A DNA stretch of 9,108 nucleotides from UBA7374 sp965660635 (GCA_965660635.1 CBFIAS010000053.1:1-9108); one strand, 5' to 3'; positions 1 to 6,089 are shown, numbered from the stretch's first letter. Notes: generated from the sequence alone by a model not told the origin. A program made the numbers and translations.

Positions 1-94
1 GATTGGGATTTCGATTTGGATTACGATTTGGATTTCGATTTGGATTACGATTTCGATTTGGATTTCGATTGGGATTTCGATTGGGATCCACGGA
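1..94. repeat. Hexanucleotide tandem array (GATTTS-like) with GGATCCACGGA end
   Basis: From base 1 the sequence splits into fifteen consecutive hexamers in one unbroken phase. Fourteen begin GATT (GATTTC, GATTTG, GATTAC, GATTGG) and the last is GATCCA. The array ends in GGATCCACGGA at 84-94 and may continue left of the window. It is readable as Asp-Tyr-Asp-Leu-Asp-Phe repeats, but that is a by-product of the period and I do not regard it as coding. A related array with the same end motif lies in inverted orientation at 5296-5354. Confidence 0.9.
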
Positions 95-401
95 CTCCAA
101 GCAACTATTATGTATGCATGATTCCAGTTGTTGGTTTGCCCGTTTCTGCGTCCATCTTGAGTAATTCAGGATGGTGGGTTCCGTTTTCCTGTCTTCCTGC
201 TTCCCGGTCTCTCCAGCAAGGTCTTTGCCTGGCTTCGCCGGTTACTTTACGGCAAAAAGACAGAATGCTCTCCCGCAGGCATCCGCACCGGTCGCAGGAG
301 ACAACGATGCTTTTTTTCTTCGCGCTTGCCAGACGGCACTTGGCTGGTCTTATTGAGACTGACTTGAGATTGCGAATTTTCCTGTTTAACTGATAGTTGT
401 T
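95..401. other. Gene-free leader upstream of leuC
   Basis: I see no supported gene, RNA or convincing leucine attenuator here. Reading frames that cross it are short or run antisense into leuC. It contains an octamer array (184-215). TTGAGA occurs at 353-358 and 364-369, and TTTAAC at 385-390, but the spacing between the second TTGAGA and TTTAAC is only 15 nt, so I do not call a promoter. The leuC promoter should lie in this stretch. Confidence 0.5.
184..215. repeat. Octanucleotide degenerate array (TCTTCCTG-like)
   Basis: Four consecutive octamers are visible: TTTTCCTG, TCTTCCTG, CTTCCCGG and TCTCTCCA. The first two differ at one position and the last two have drifted. This is one of several short-period arrays confined to intergenic DNA in the window. 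Confidence 0.55.
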
Positions 402-1829
402 ATGTCCAAGAACCTTTTTGAGAAAGTATGGGATGCCCACGCGGTGCGCACGCTGGCCAACGGCCAGACGCAACTGCTCATCGGCACGCACCTGATCCAC
501 GAGGTGACCAGTCCGCAGGCCTTCGGCATGTTGCGGGACAAGGGCCTGCCGGTCCGGTATCCCGCCCGCACCTTCGCCACGGTAGATCACATCGTGCCGA
601 CCAACGAGGCCGTCGAGCCCTACAGCGACCCGCTGGCGCAGGGCATGATCGAGGAATTGCGGAAGAACTGCGCCGAGTACGGCCTGACCTTCTTCGACAC
701 CAACACCGGCAAGCAGGGCGTTGTCCACATCGTCGGGCCGGAGCAGGGGATCACCCAGCCCGGCACCACCATTGCCTGTGGCGACTCGCATACCGCCACG
801 CACGGAGCCTTCGGGGCCATCGCCTTTGGCATCGGCACCAGCCAGGTGCGCGACGTACTGGCCACCCAGACCATCGCTCTGGGCGAACTCAAGGTACGCC
901 GGATCAACGTCGAAGGCCGTCTCCGTCCCGGAGTCTACGCCAAGGATGTCATCCTCCACATCATCCGTCTGCTCGGCACCCAGGGCGGCACCGGCTTCGC
1001 CTATGAATACGGCGGCTCGACCTTCGACAACATGATGATGGAAGAGCGCATGACCGTCTGCAACATGTCCATTGAAGGCGGCGCGCGCGTCGGCTACGTC
1101 AACCCCGACGAGACCACCTTTGACTACCTCAAGGGCCGCCCCTATTCCCCGCAGGGCGAGGCCTGGGACTCCGCCGTTGAGCGCTGGAAGGCATTTGCCT
1201 CCGACGAAGGCTGTGCCTACGACGACGTTGTCGAGATCAACGCCTCCGACATCCAGCCAACCGTCACCTGGGGCATCACGCCCGGGCAGGGCGTTGGCAT
1301 TGACGAGCGCATCCCGGCCATTGCCGAAGGCGCCACCGAGTCCGAGCGCGAATCCATCTCCGAAGCACTCGAGTACATGAAGTTCGAGGGCGGCACACCC
1401 GTCCGCGGAAAGAAGATCGACGTGGCCTTCCTTGGATCCTGCACCAACGGACGCCTCTCCGACCTGCAGGAAGTCGCCCGTCACCTCGAAGGCCACAAAG
1501 TCGCCGAAGGCGTGCAGGCCATCGTTGTGCCCGGCTCGCAAGTTGTGGCAACCATTGCCAAGGAACTCGGCCTGGACAAGATCTTCACCGAAGCCGGATT
1601 CGAATGGCGCGGCGCGGGTTGCTCCATGTGTCTCGCGATGAACCCAGACAAGCTCGTCGGCGACCAGCTTTGCGCCAGCTCCTCCAACCGGAACTTCAAA
1701 GGCCGGCAAGGCTCACCCACCGGGCGCACCATGCTGATGAGCCCCCTCATGGTGGCAGCCGCCGCCGTCACCGGCGAAGTCACCGACGCCCGTGAGGTCT
1801 TCTCCGTCACCCAGCCCGTCCCCGCCTGA
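402..1829 (+). CDS. leuC: 3-isopropylmalate dehydratase large subunit
   Basis: Catalytic large subunit of isopropylmalate isomerase. With LeuD it converts 2-isopropylmalate to 3-isopropylmalate in the cytosol, the second step specific to leucine synthesis. The 475-residue product is full length for the bacterial type. The aconitase-family [4Fe-4S] ligands are present: Cys347 in SCTNGR, and Cys407 and Cys410 in GCSMC, the same residue numbers as in E. coli LeuC. Other family motifs are ACGDSHTATHGAFGA (about 125-139), VDHIVPTNEA (61-70) and, near the C-terminus, SSSNRNFKGRQG (426-437) with PTGRTMLMSP (439-448). The ATG at 402 gives the expected MSKNLFEKVWDAH start. No Shine-Dalgarno sequence is evident before it (GATAGTTGTT). 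leuD follows after 22 nt, so the two are almost certainly co-transcribed. leuA and leuB are not in the window. Confidence 0.98.
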   Translation: MSKNLFEKVWDAHAVRTLANGQTQLLIGTHLIHEVTSPQAFGMLRDKGLPVRYPARTFATVDHIVPTNEAVEPYSDPLAQGMIEELRKNCAEYGLTFFDTNTGKQGVVHIVGPEQGITQPGTTIACGDSHTATHGAFGAIAFGIGTSQVRDVLATQTIALGELKVRRINVEGRLRPGVYAKDVILHIIRLLGTQGGTGFAYEYGGSTFDNMMMEERMTVCNMSIEGGARVGYVNPDETTFDYLKGRPYSPQGEAWDSAVERWKAFASDEGCAYDDVVEINASDIQPTVTWGITPGQGVGIDERIPAIAEGATESERESISEALEYMKFEGGTPVRGKKIDVAFLGSCTNGRLSDLQEVARHLEGHKVAEGVQAIVVPGSQVVATIAKELGLDKIFTEAGFEWRGAGCSMCLAMNPDKLVGDQLCASSSNRNFKGRQGSPTGRTMLMSPLMVAAAAVTGEVTDAREVFSVTQPVPA

Positions 1830-1851
1830 CCCAATCAACCCGATTCCTGAC

Positions 1852-2472
1852 ATGTCCTCCAGTTCCATCCAGAAAGTCACCGGCCGCGGCATCCACGTGC
1901 CCGGCGACGACATCGACACCGACCGCATCATCCCCGCCCGCTTCATGAAGTGCATCACCTTCGACGGGCTCGGCGAGTACCTCTTCCACGACGTGCGCAA
2001 AGACGAGTCCGGCCAGGACAAGCCACACAACCTGAACGATCCCCGCTTCGCCGGAGCCAGCATTCTCGTCAGCGGCAACAACTTCGGCTGCGGCAGCTCC
2101 CGCGAGCACGCCCCCCAGGCCATCCTCCGCGCCGGCTTCAACGCCGTCATCGCAGGCAGCTTCGCCGAGATCTTCTTCGGCAACTCGACCAACCTCGGCA
2201 TCGTTTGCGCCACCGCCTCCGACGCCGATCGCGAGACCATCGCCAAGGCCATCGAAGCCGACCCGCAAGTCGAAATCACCATAGATGTCGCCGGCCAGGC
2301 TATCTGCTTCGGCGATCAATCCGTACCCTGCGAAATCAAAGCCAACGCCCGCGAGTCCCTCCTCTCCGGAAACTTTGATCCACTCAATGAGCTGCTGGAA
2401 GGCGCGGACGCCGTCGTGGCCACCGCCGCCAAGCTCCCCTACATGTCGGCCACCGCAACGGCCACCGCCTAG
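1852..2472 (+). CDS. leuD: 3-isopropylmalate dehydratase small subunit
   Basis: Small (swivel-domain) subunit of isopropylmalate isomerase, which pairs with LeuC to close the active site over the substrate. The 206-residue product matches the longer bacterial LeuD type (E. coli about 201). Visible motifs are GDDIDTDRIIPARF (18-31), which follows the family's N-terminal strand, and SGNNFGCGSSREHAPQAI (74-91), the substrate-binding serine loop. An in-frame ATG at 1792 exists, but it would add a Ser-Pro-rich 20-residue tail and overlap leuC by 38 nt. The ATG at 1852 starts directly at the conserved N-terminal region and leaves a normal 22-nt gap. The last residues (SATATATA) are low complexity and probably dispensable. 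No strong ribosome binding site is seen. Confidence 0.97.
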   Translation: MSSSSIQKVTGRGIHVPGDDIDTDRIIPARFMKCITFDGLGEYLFHDVRKDESGQDKPHNLNDPRFAGASILVSGNNFGCGSSREHAPQAILRAGFNAVIAGSFAEIFFGNSTNLGIVCATASDADRETIAKAIEADPQVEITIDVAGQAICFGDQSVPCEIKANARESLLSGNFDPLNELLEGADAVVATAAKLPYMSATATATA

Positions 2473-2508
2473 GCAGACGCCGGCCGAGGCACCCAACGCA
2501 TACACCAG

Positions 2509-3081
2509 ATGGACCTGCTGGCAAATTCCGGAGTCTTCGCCTATCCACTCGTCCTCTTTTCCTTCACTGCTGTCTTTATTACCGTCGAGCGGCTCATCTC
2601 CCTGCGCAACGGTGCGGTCATCCCGCGCCATATGGTCGAGGCCTTTGTCGAGAGCCGGATCGGGCAAATGGAGGCCGACAGCCGCTCCGTCATGGGACGC
2701 ATTGTCTGCTTCTGCCGCGAGCGCAAGCCCGATGCCGAAGCCCTCAACGCCTTTGCCCGGCTGGAAATCTCCCGCATGGAGCGCGGCGTCTTTCTCCTCG
2801 AGATCATCGTCGGGGCCGCCCCCTTGCTCGGATTGCTCGGCACCGTCACCGGTCTCACCCAGGTCTTCGGCGGCTTTTCCGTTGAGACCGGACTGCCGGA
2901 CCCCGGCGTCTTCATCTCCGGCATCGCCCTGGCTCTCAACACCACCATCCTCGGTCTCGCCGTGGCCATCCCTTCACTCATCGCCCACGCCTATCTCATC
3001 CGCCGCATCGATTCCCTCGCTGCCCGGATCAGCGTCGGCGTGGAATGCCTCGTCGAGCCAACCAAGCGGAGCCAGGACTGA
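2509..3081 (+). CDS. exbB: MotA/TolQ/ExbB-family proton channel protein
   Basis: Inner-membrane protein of the ExbB/TolQ family. With an ExbD/TolR partner it forms a proton-driven motor, usually energising TonB-dependent outer-membrane transport or envelope maintenance. The 190-residue product has the expected three membrane segments: about 8-30, 94-118 (with GAAPLLGLLGTVTGL at 102-116) and 136-163 (ALNTTILGLAVAIP at 142-155). It is shorter than E. coli ExbB (about 244) because the N-terminal extension is missing. By eye, the Glu176 position of E. coli ExbB aligns with Leu141, while the conserved Thr181 position is Thr146. The gene starts 36 nt after leuD stops and its TGA overlaps the ATG of the next gene by one base. 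No TonB gene is seen, so the partner (TonB-like or Tol-like) is unknown. The gene symbol is family-level. Confidence 0.9.
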   Translation: MDLLANSGVFAYPLVLFSFTAVFITVERLISLRNGAVIPRHMVEAFVESRIGQMEADSRSVMGRIVCFCRERKPDAEALNAFARLEISRMERGVFLLEIIVGAAPLLGLLGTVTGLTQVFGGFSVETGLPDPGVFISGIALALNTTILGLAVAIPSLIAHAYLIRRIDSLAARISVGVECLVEPTKRSQD

Positions 3082-3485
3082 TGCAGGCCGTTGGCTCGAA
3101 CCGGCGCGGCCGCCGCTCCCCCGCGATTAACATCGTTCCCCTCGTCGATGTGCTCACCGTCCTCGTCTTCTTCTTCATGGTCACCATGCAGTTCAAGACG
3201 ATGAGCGCCCTCAATATTACCGCTCCCGAAATTGAGACCGCGGGCAAGAACCGTGTGACCGACCAAATTCTCATCGCCCTCGACCAGGAGGGGCAGCTCT
3301 ACCTCAACGACCGTCCGCTGGAGATGGATGCCTTTAAGCAGGCCATATCCTTAGCAGGCGAAGCCACCCCGGACGCACCCGTCCTCCTTATCGCCGACGA
3401 GGATGTGCCGCTCAAGCACATGACCGAAGTCATGGACATCTGCCGCTCCAGCCGCTTGAACAAGATCCGCCTGCAGTCCCGCTAA
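3081..3485 (+). CDS. exbD: ExbD/TolR-family biopolymer transport protein
   Basis: Partner of the preceding ExbB-like channel. The 134-residue protein has a short basic cytoplasmic N-terminus (NRRGRR), one membrane segment at about 19-38 (IVPLVDVLTVLVFFFMVT) and a periplasmic C-terminal domain ending in the usual KHMTEVMDICRSSRLNKIRLQ pattern. Asp23 in PLVDVL corresponds to the membrane Asp that carries the proton in this family (Asp25 of E. coli ExbD). I chose the ATG at 3081, which overlaps the exbB stop as TGATG (translational coupling), with AGGA just upstream. An in-frame ATG at 3045 would add 12 residues inside exbB. No terminator is evident after the stop; only an AACCGGTT palindrome follows, and then repeat arrays begin. 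Confidence 0.92.
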   Translation: MQAVGSNRRGRRSPAINIVPLVDVLTVLVFFFMVTMQFKTMSALNITAPEIETAGKNRVTDQILIALDQEGQLYLNDRPLEMDAFKQAISLAGEATPDAPVLLIADEDVPLKHMTEVMDICRSSRLNKIRLQSR

Positions 3486-3519
3486 AACCGGTTCATTTCC
3501 GATAGACAATGCAGGGGCC

Positions 3520-3587
3520 CGCGAAGTCACGCGATGCACCGGAATCTTCCCGCGAAGATACGCGAAGAAATGCGAAGGAAACTGCCC
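3520..3587. repeat. Decanucleotide array (CGCGAAGATA-like), inverted copy of 5597-5644
   Basis: Decamers CGCGAAGTCA and CGCGATGCAC lie at 3520-3539. After an 11-nt step come CGCGAAGATA, CGCGAAGAAA and TGCGAAGGAA at 3551-3580. The reverse complement of 3540-3587 matches 5597-5644 at 39 of 48 positions by my hand alignment. It is intergenic, between exbD and the ATPase gene. Confidence 0.8.
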
Positions 3588-3604
3588 ACGAATCATTTTT
3601 TAAG

Positions 3605-3667
3605 GTTTCCAGTTTCCAGTTTCCATGTTCCAGTTTCCAATTCGACGTTCGACGTTCGATGTTCCTC
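3605..3667. repeat. Heptanucleotide array, GTTTCCA units changing to GTTCGAC units
   Basis: Nine consecutive heptamers share one phase: GTTTCCA three times, TGTTCCA, GTTTCCA, ATTCGAC, GTTCGAC, GTTCGAT and GTTCCTC. Two sequence variants share one 7-nt register with no break, which suggests growth by unit slippage or a replication-based process rather than unrelated insertions. A second GTTCGAC-type array lies at 8426-8458, before the tmRNA gene. Confidence 0.9.
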
Positions 3668-3783
3668 CCATGCCTTTGTGATTTGCCGCGTCCCATTAAC
3701 AGGGGTGCTTCACCGGTCCCGGCCTGCCGATTCGCTGGAATTAAACCTTGCAAATTCGGATACTGCACCCCTAAATACTAGGT
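3668..3783. other. Leader of the ATPase gene
   Basis: The stretch between the heptamer array and the ATPase start shows no gene. TTGCAA (3748-3753) and TAAATA (3772-3777) are 18 nt apart, but both match sigma-70 consensus poorly (4/6 and 3/6), so this is only a possible promoter. A weak AGG lies directly before the start codon. Confidence 0.3.
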
Positions 3784-4956
3784 ATGATTGCGCGCTGGTT
3801 AGAACCTAGGCTACACCGTAGCCTGGAAAATTCGTCTGCTGTAGCACTGCTAGGGCCGCGGCAAGTGGGTAAGACGACTCTCGCCCAGTCCGTTGCACAG
3901 CAGATGGATTCGATTTACCTGGATTTGGAAGCACCCGAGGATCTATTGAAATTAACTGACCCGACAGGATTCCTGGATCTGCATCGTGACAAATTGGTTA
4001 TTCTGGACGAAATCCAGAGGATGCCTGATTTGTTTACGGTGCTGCGCGGGGTCATTGATCAAAATAGACAAGCGGGACGAAGAACCGGGCAGTTCCTGCT
4101 TTTAGGTTCGGCTTCGATGGATTTGCTGCGTCAGTCCTCCGAAAGCTTGGCTGGGCGGATCTGCTATCTTGAGTTGGGTGGCCTACACCCGCTCGAGACC
4201 GATGGCTCCAAGGCTCGCCTCCGCGAGCTCTGGCTACGGGGCGGGTTCCCGGAGAGTTACTTGGCCGCGGAGGATGAAACGGCATTCGACTGGCTGGAGG
4301 ATCTGATTCGCACCTATCTCGAGCGCGACATCCCGCAAATGGGCTTTCGCATACCTGCGGTTCGTTTGCGCCGCTTGTGGACGATGTTGGCCCACCTGCA
4401 GGGAGAAACGATCAACTATTCCAAGATCGCCTCAAATCTGGAAATGGATAGCAAATCGGTCGCGTACTATATCGAAATTCTGACCGACCTGCTGTTGGTC
4501 AGACGCCTGGAGCCCTGGCATGCGAATGTGAAGAAGCGCTTGGTCAAGTCACCGCGGTTCTATGTCCGAAACAGTGGCCTGCAACACCGCCTGCTTGGTA
4601 TCGCTAATTATGATGCACTCCTCTCCAATCCGGTCCTCGGCAAGAGTTGGGAGGGCTTTGTCATCGAGAGCATTCACTCTGTCTTGCCCTGTCAGGCAGA
4701 GACTTACTACTACCGGACTGCTGCTGGTGCAGAAATCGATCTCGTGATCAAAATGCCGTCTTCCGAAATCTGGGCGGTGGAAATCAAACACGGCCGTGCT
4801 CCGAAGCTTGGCAAGCACTATCGTTCCATTTGCGACGACGTCGGCGCTTGCCGAAGGTTCATTGTTTACGGAGGTGAGGATACCTTTCCCCTCAGTGCGG
4901 ATGTCTCGATGATTTCATTATCCGGGCTGATGCAGCAAATCATCGATGCGTCTTGA
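3784..4956 (+). CDS. AAA_14/DUF4143-type ATP-binding protein
   Basis: A 390-residue stand-alone ATPase of the widespread AAA_14 plus DUF4143 architecture. The N-terminal P-loop domain has Walker A GPRQVGKTT (24-32), Walker B LVILDEIQ (71-78) and a sensor-like FLLLGSAS (104-111). A winged-helix-like middle follows (about 195-240, including NYSKIASNLEMDSKSVAYYI at 211-230), then KSPRFYVRNSGLQHRLLGI. The C-terminal DUF4143 part contains GKSWEGFVIESI (286-297), YYRTAAGAEIDLVI (309-322) and WAVEIKHG (330-337). The E290, D319 and E333-x-K335 pattern resembles a PD-(D/E)XK nuclease-like fold. The cellular role of this family is not established, and such genes are often mobile or strain-variable. Codons use more A/T at third positions than leuCD or exbBD, and both flanks are repeat-rich, consistent with horizontal acquisition. 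It is alone, with no obvious partner gene. Confidence 0.93.
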   Translation: MIARWLEPRLHRSLENSSAVALLGPRQVGKTTLAQSVAQQMDSIYLDLEAPEDLLKLTDPTGFLDLHRDKLVILDEIQRMPDLFTVLRGVIDQNRQAGRRTGQFLLLGSASMDLLRQSSESLAGRICYLELGGLHPLETDGSKARLRELWLRGGFPESYLAAEDETAFDWLEDLIRTYLERDIPQMGFRIPAVRLRRLWTMLAHLQGETINYSKIASNLEMDSKSVAYYIEILTDLLLVRRLEPWHANVKKRLVKSPRFYVRNSGLQHRLLGIANYDALLSNPVLGKSWEGFVIESIHSVLPCQAETYYYRTAAGAEIDLVIKMPSSEIWAVEIKHGRAPKLGKHYRSICDDVGACRRFIVYGGEDTFPLSADVSMISLSGLMQQIIDAS

Positions 4957-5037
4957 AATCGGCGATATACCCCTCAACGCAACCCAAGCTCCGTACCTTG
5001 GTGACTCCGTGTGAAACCCTACTTCTGATAGCTCTGT

Positions 5038-5304
5038 GTTTAGAGCCCCGCATGTCGTCATTTTTCAGGCAATCGCCCGGCTTGCCTTCCCGGGGGCGGG
5101 AGGCGGTCCCTCTGTTTTACGGCCTTAGGGGAACACAGCCGGTTCTCAGGATAAACAGAAGCCCGTTGGCGGGCGTCCTACCGACAGCACCAAGGCATCC
5201 AGTCACCGGAAGGGATTGGCAGGAATCCCTGACCTCGCTGTGTAACTCAATCAAGACGCGCAGCACTTATCTTGACTGGGTTGAACGCTTTGTAATCCGT
5301 GGAT
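5038..5304 (+). pseudogene. Remnant of an integron-type tyrosine recombinase (N-terminal part)
   Basis: A plus-strand frame (open 4953-5321) contains near its end GRDWQESLTSLCNSIKTRS followed by TYLDWVERFVI (about 5209-5295). This resembles the core-binding (SAM-like) N-terminal domain of IntI/XerC-type recombinases, whose usual pattern is DWE..L....IR.RHYS.RTE.TYL.W..RF. The segment between R and T (HYSxRTEK-like) appears deleted. The catalytic domain with its Arg-His-Arg-Tyr residues is absent, because the frame runs straight into the hexamer array at 5296. The upstream part (FFRQSP, then a proline-rich linker) is compatible with the long N-terminus of such integrases but is weak. I infer a decayed, truncated gene; the start coordinate is approximate. 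It could also be chance similarity. Confidence 0.4.
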
Positions 5305-5354
5305 CCAAATCGAAATCGTAATCCAAATCGAGTTCGATTTCGATAACGATTTCC
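5296..5354. repeat. Inverted hexanucleotide array forming a 42-bp near-palindrome
   Basis: On the minus strand this reads as in-phase hexamers GAAATC, GTTATC, GAAATC, GAACTC, GATTTG, GATTAC, GATTTC, GATTTG and GATCCA, ending in GGATCCACGGA, the end seen at 84-94. Half of the units are reverse complements of the others. As a result 5312-5353 is a near-perfect palindrome centred between 5332 and 5333, with 18 of 20 arm positions complementary (inner perfect arms AAATCGA and TCGATTT). Confidence 0.88.
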
Positions 5355-5414
5355 GCTTCTCTGATTTCGACTTATACGTAACCGAAAAAGGGACTGCTTG
5401 GCGCAGTAGATGAG

Positions 5415-5438
5415 TCCCCGTGTCCCCGTGTCTCCGCG
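5415..5438. repeat. Octanucleotide array (TCCCCGTG)
   Basis: Two perfect units TCCCCGTG (5415-5422, 5423-5430) are followed by the drifted TCTCCGCG (5431-5438). It is short and intergenic. The minus strand reads as Arg-Gly-Asp-Thr-like codons, which I treat as a by-product of the repeat. Confidence 0.75.
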
Positions 5439-5475
5439 TGAGATCATACGTCCTGCTCGAGCTACTTGTAAGAAT

Positions 5476-5540
5476 CCACAGATTCACGCGGATGAGCGCA
5501 GATCATAGAACCTTGGCCTACGAATCAGCACGAATCATCT
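5476..5540. repeat. Degenerate decamer arrays (CACAGATT.. and CGAATCAGCA)
   Basis: CGAATCAGCA CGAATCATCT at 5521-5540 is an exact 10-nt period with two or three changes. Just upstream, 5476-5502 holds the related, more decayed series CACAGATT, CACGCGGAT, GAGCGCAGAT. No credible reading frame covers this stretch. Confidence 0.6.
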
Positions 5541-5596
5541 TTATAGTGTATCCCTTCGTTGCTCTGCATGTGATTCTCTCTTTCGCGTGGATCCAT

Positions 5597-5644
5597 GGGC
5601 AGTTTCCTACATACTCCTTCGCGGATCTACGCGGGAAGAATTCG
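5597..5644. repeat. Decamer-type repeat, inverted partner of 3540-3587
   Basis: This begins GGGCAGTTTCCT and continues through CTTCGCGGATCTACGCGGG to AATTCG. It matches the reverse complement of 3540-3587 at 39 of 48 positions. The first 12 bases are identical and a second block (CGCGGGAAGA) is also identical. The two copies bracket the ATPase gene and the integrase remnant. Confidence 0.78.
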
Positions 5645-5702
5645 TATCGACTTGTACTGGTGCATGCCTAGGGGAAGCTTACCGGTAAATGACGGCGCAC
5701 AG

Positions 5703-5736
5703 AAAAAAAGCCCGCCTCCGTTAAGGAGACGAGCTT
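5703..5736 (-). terminator. Rho-independent terminator of the HU gene
   Basis: Read on the minus strand, arms AAGCTCGTCTCC and GGAGGCGGGCTT form a 12-bp stem (two G-U pairs) around a 5-nt loop (5708-5719 and 5725-5736). A run of seven T follows (5703-5709 on the plus strand are A, overlapping the stem foot). It lies about 30 nt after the HU stop codon. Confidence 0.9.
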
Positions 5737-5765
5737 TGTTCAAAGCTTGTTGGGGGTAGATTTGC

Positions 5766-6041
5766 TTAGAGGACAGCCTTGAGTCCGGCGCCAGCCTTGA
5801 ACTTGACTGCCTTGGAGGCCTTGATTTTGATCTTCTCGCCGGTCTGCGGGTTGATGCCCTCGCGTGCCGCGCGCTTGGTTACAGAAAAGGTACCAAAACC
5901 AATAATCTGGACGTTCTTGTCCTTCTTAACGCCTTTCTTGACGCCTTCGATGACAGCTTCAACAGCGCGCTCAGCGGCTGCTTTGGAGGTGTCCTTGCCA
6001 AGGGACTTTTGGACTTCTGCAACGAGTTCTGCTTTATTCAT
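5766..6041 (-). CDS. hup: HU-family DNA-binding protein
   Basis: Small nucleoid-associated protein that binds and bends DNA as a dimer. The 91-residue product is standard HU/IHF size: N-terminal helices MNKAELVAEVQKSL, a Lys-rich second helix (about 20-40), the signature core IIGFGTFSVTKRAAREG (46-62), INPQTGEKI (63-71) at the DNA-intercalating beta arm, and a basic C-terminus (KASKAVKFKAGAGLKAVL). The frame is open up to 6191, but that would add 50 residues with no HU character. MNKAEL at 6041 is the typical family start. No clear Shine-Dalgarno sequence precedes it (AACATCT). The gene has its own strong terminator and is separated by 175 nt from the upstream ygfZ gene, so it is probably monocistronic. 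HU versus IHF subunit cannot be decided for certain; overall it is HU-like. The symbol is generic. Confidence 0.96.
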   Translation of the reverse strand: MNKAELVAEVQKSLGKDTSKAAAERAVEAVIEGVKKGVKKDKNVQIIGFGTFSVTKRAAREGINPQTGEKIKIKASKAVKFKAGAGLKAVL

Positions 6042-6089
6042 AGATGTTGACTTATGTTTGTTGAGGTTGATTGGCCTTGAGCCACCGGA

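Larger units (their letters stand above)
4957..5700. other. Repeat-rich intergenic region
   Basis: Apart from the integrase remnant and four repeat arrays listed separately, I see no intact gene. A GC-rich imperfect hairpin (GCCTTCCCG, GGGG loop, CGGGAGGC) lies near 5084-5104. The frame over 5420-5671 is composed largely of repeat-derived sequence and is not called as a gene. Confidence 0.6.

Noticed and set aside
353..390. sigma-70 promoter for leuC (TTGAGA with TTTAAC)
   Set aside because: The spacing for the second TTGAGA is only 15 nt and the first has no matching -10 at 16-18 nt.
16..393. 125-codon plus-strand frame with a long Asp-Tyr-Leu-Phe repeat N-terminus
   Set aside because: The repeat part is the hexamer array read as codons and the rest has no protein-like features.
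108..1709. 533-codon minus-strand frame
   Set aside because: It lies antisense to leuC, whose product is unmistakable; long antisense frames are common in GC-rich codons.
1792..1851. Upstream in-frame ATG for leuD
   Set aside because: It would add a Ser-Pro-rich tail and overlap leuC by 38 nt; the conserved LeuD N-terminus begins after 1852.
3045..3080. Upstream ATG for the ExbD-like gene
   Set aside because: It lies within exbB; the TGATG overlap at 3079-3083 with AGGA upstream is a better start.
3605..3667. CRISPR-like array
   Set aside because: Units are 7 nt with no spacers; it is a simple short-period tandem array.
3509..3809. Small frames (about 90 codons) on both strands between exbD and the ATPase
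   Set aside because: They translate the heptamer and decamer arrays and overlap each other.
5420..5671. 83-codon plus-strand frame resembling a frame at 3351-3596 on the minus strand
   Set aside because: The resemblance is due to the shared dispersed nucleotide repeat, not to a conserved protein.
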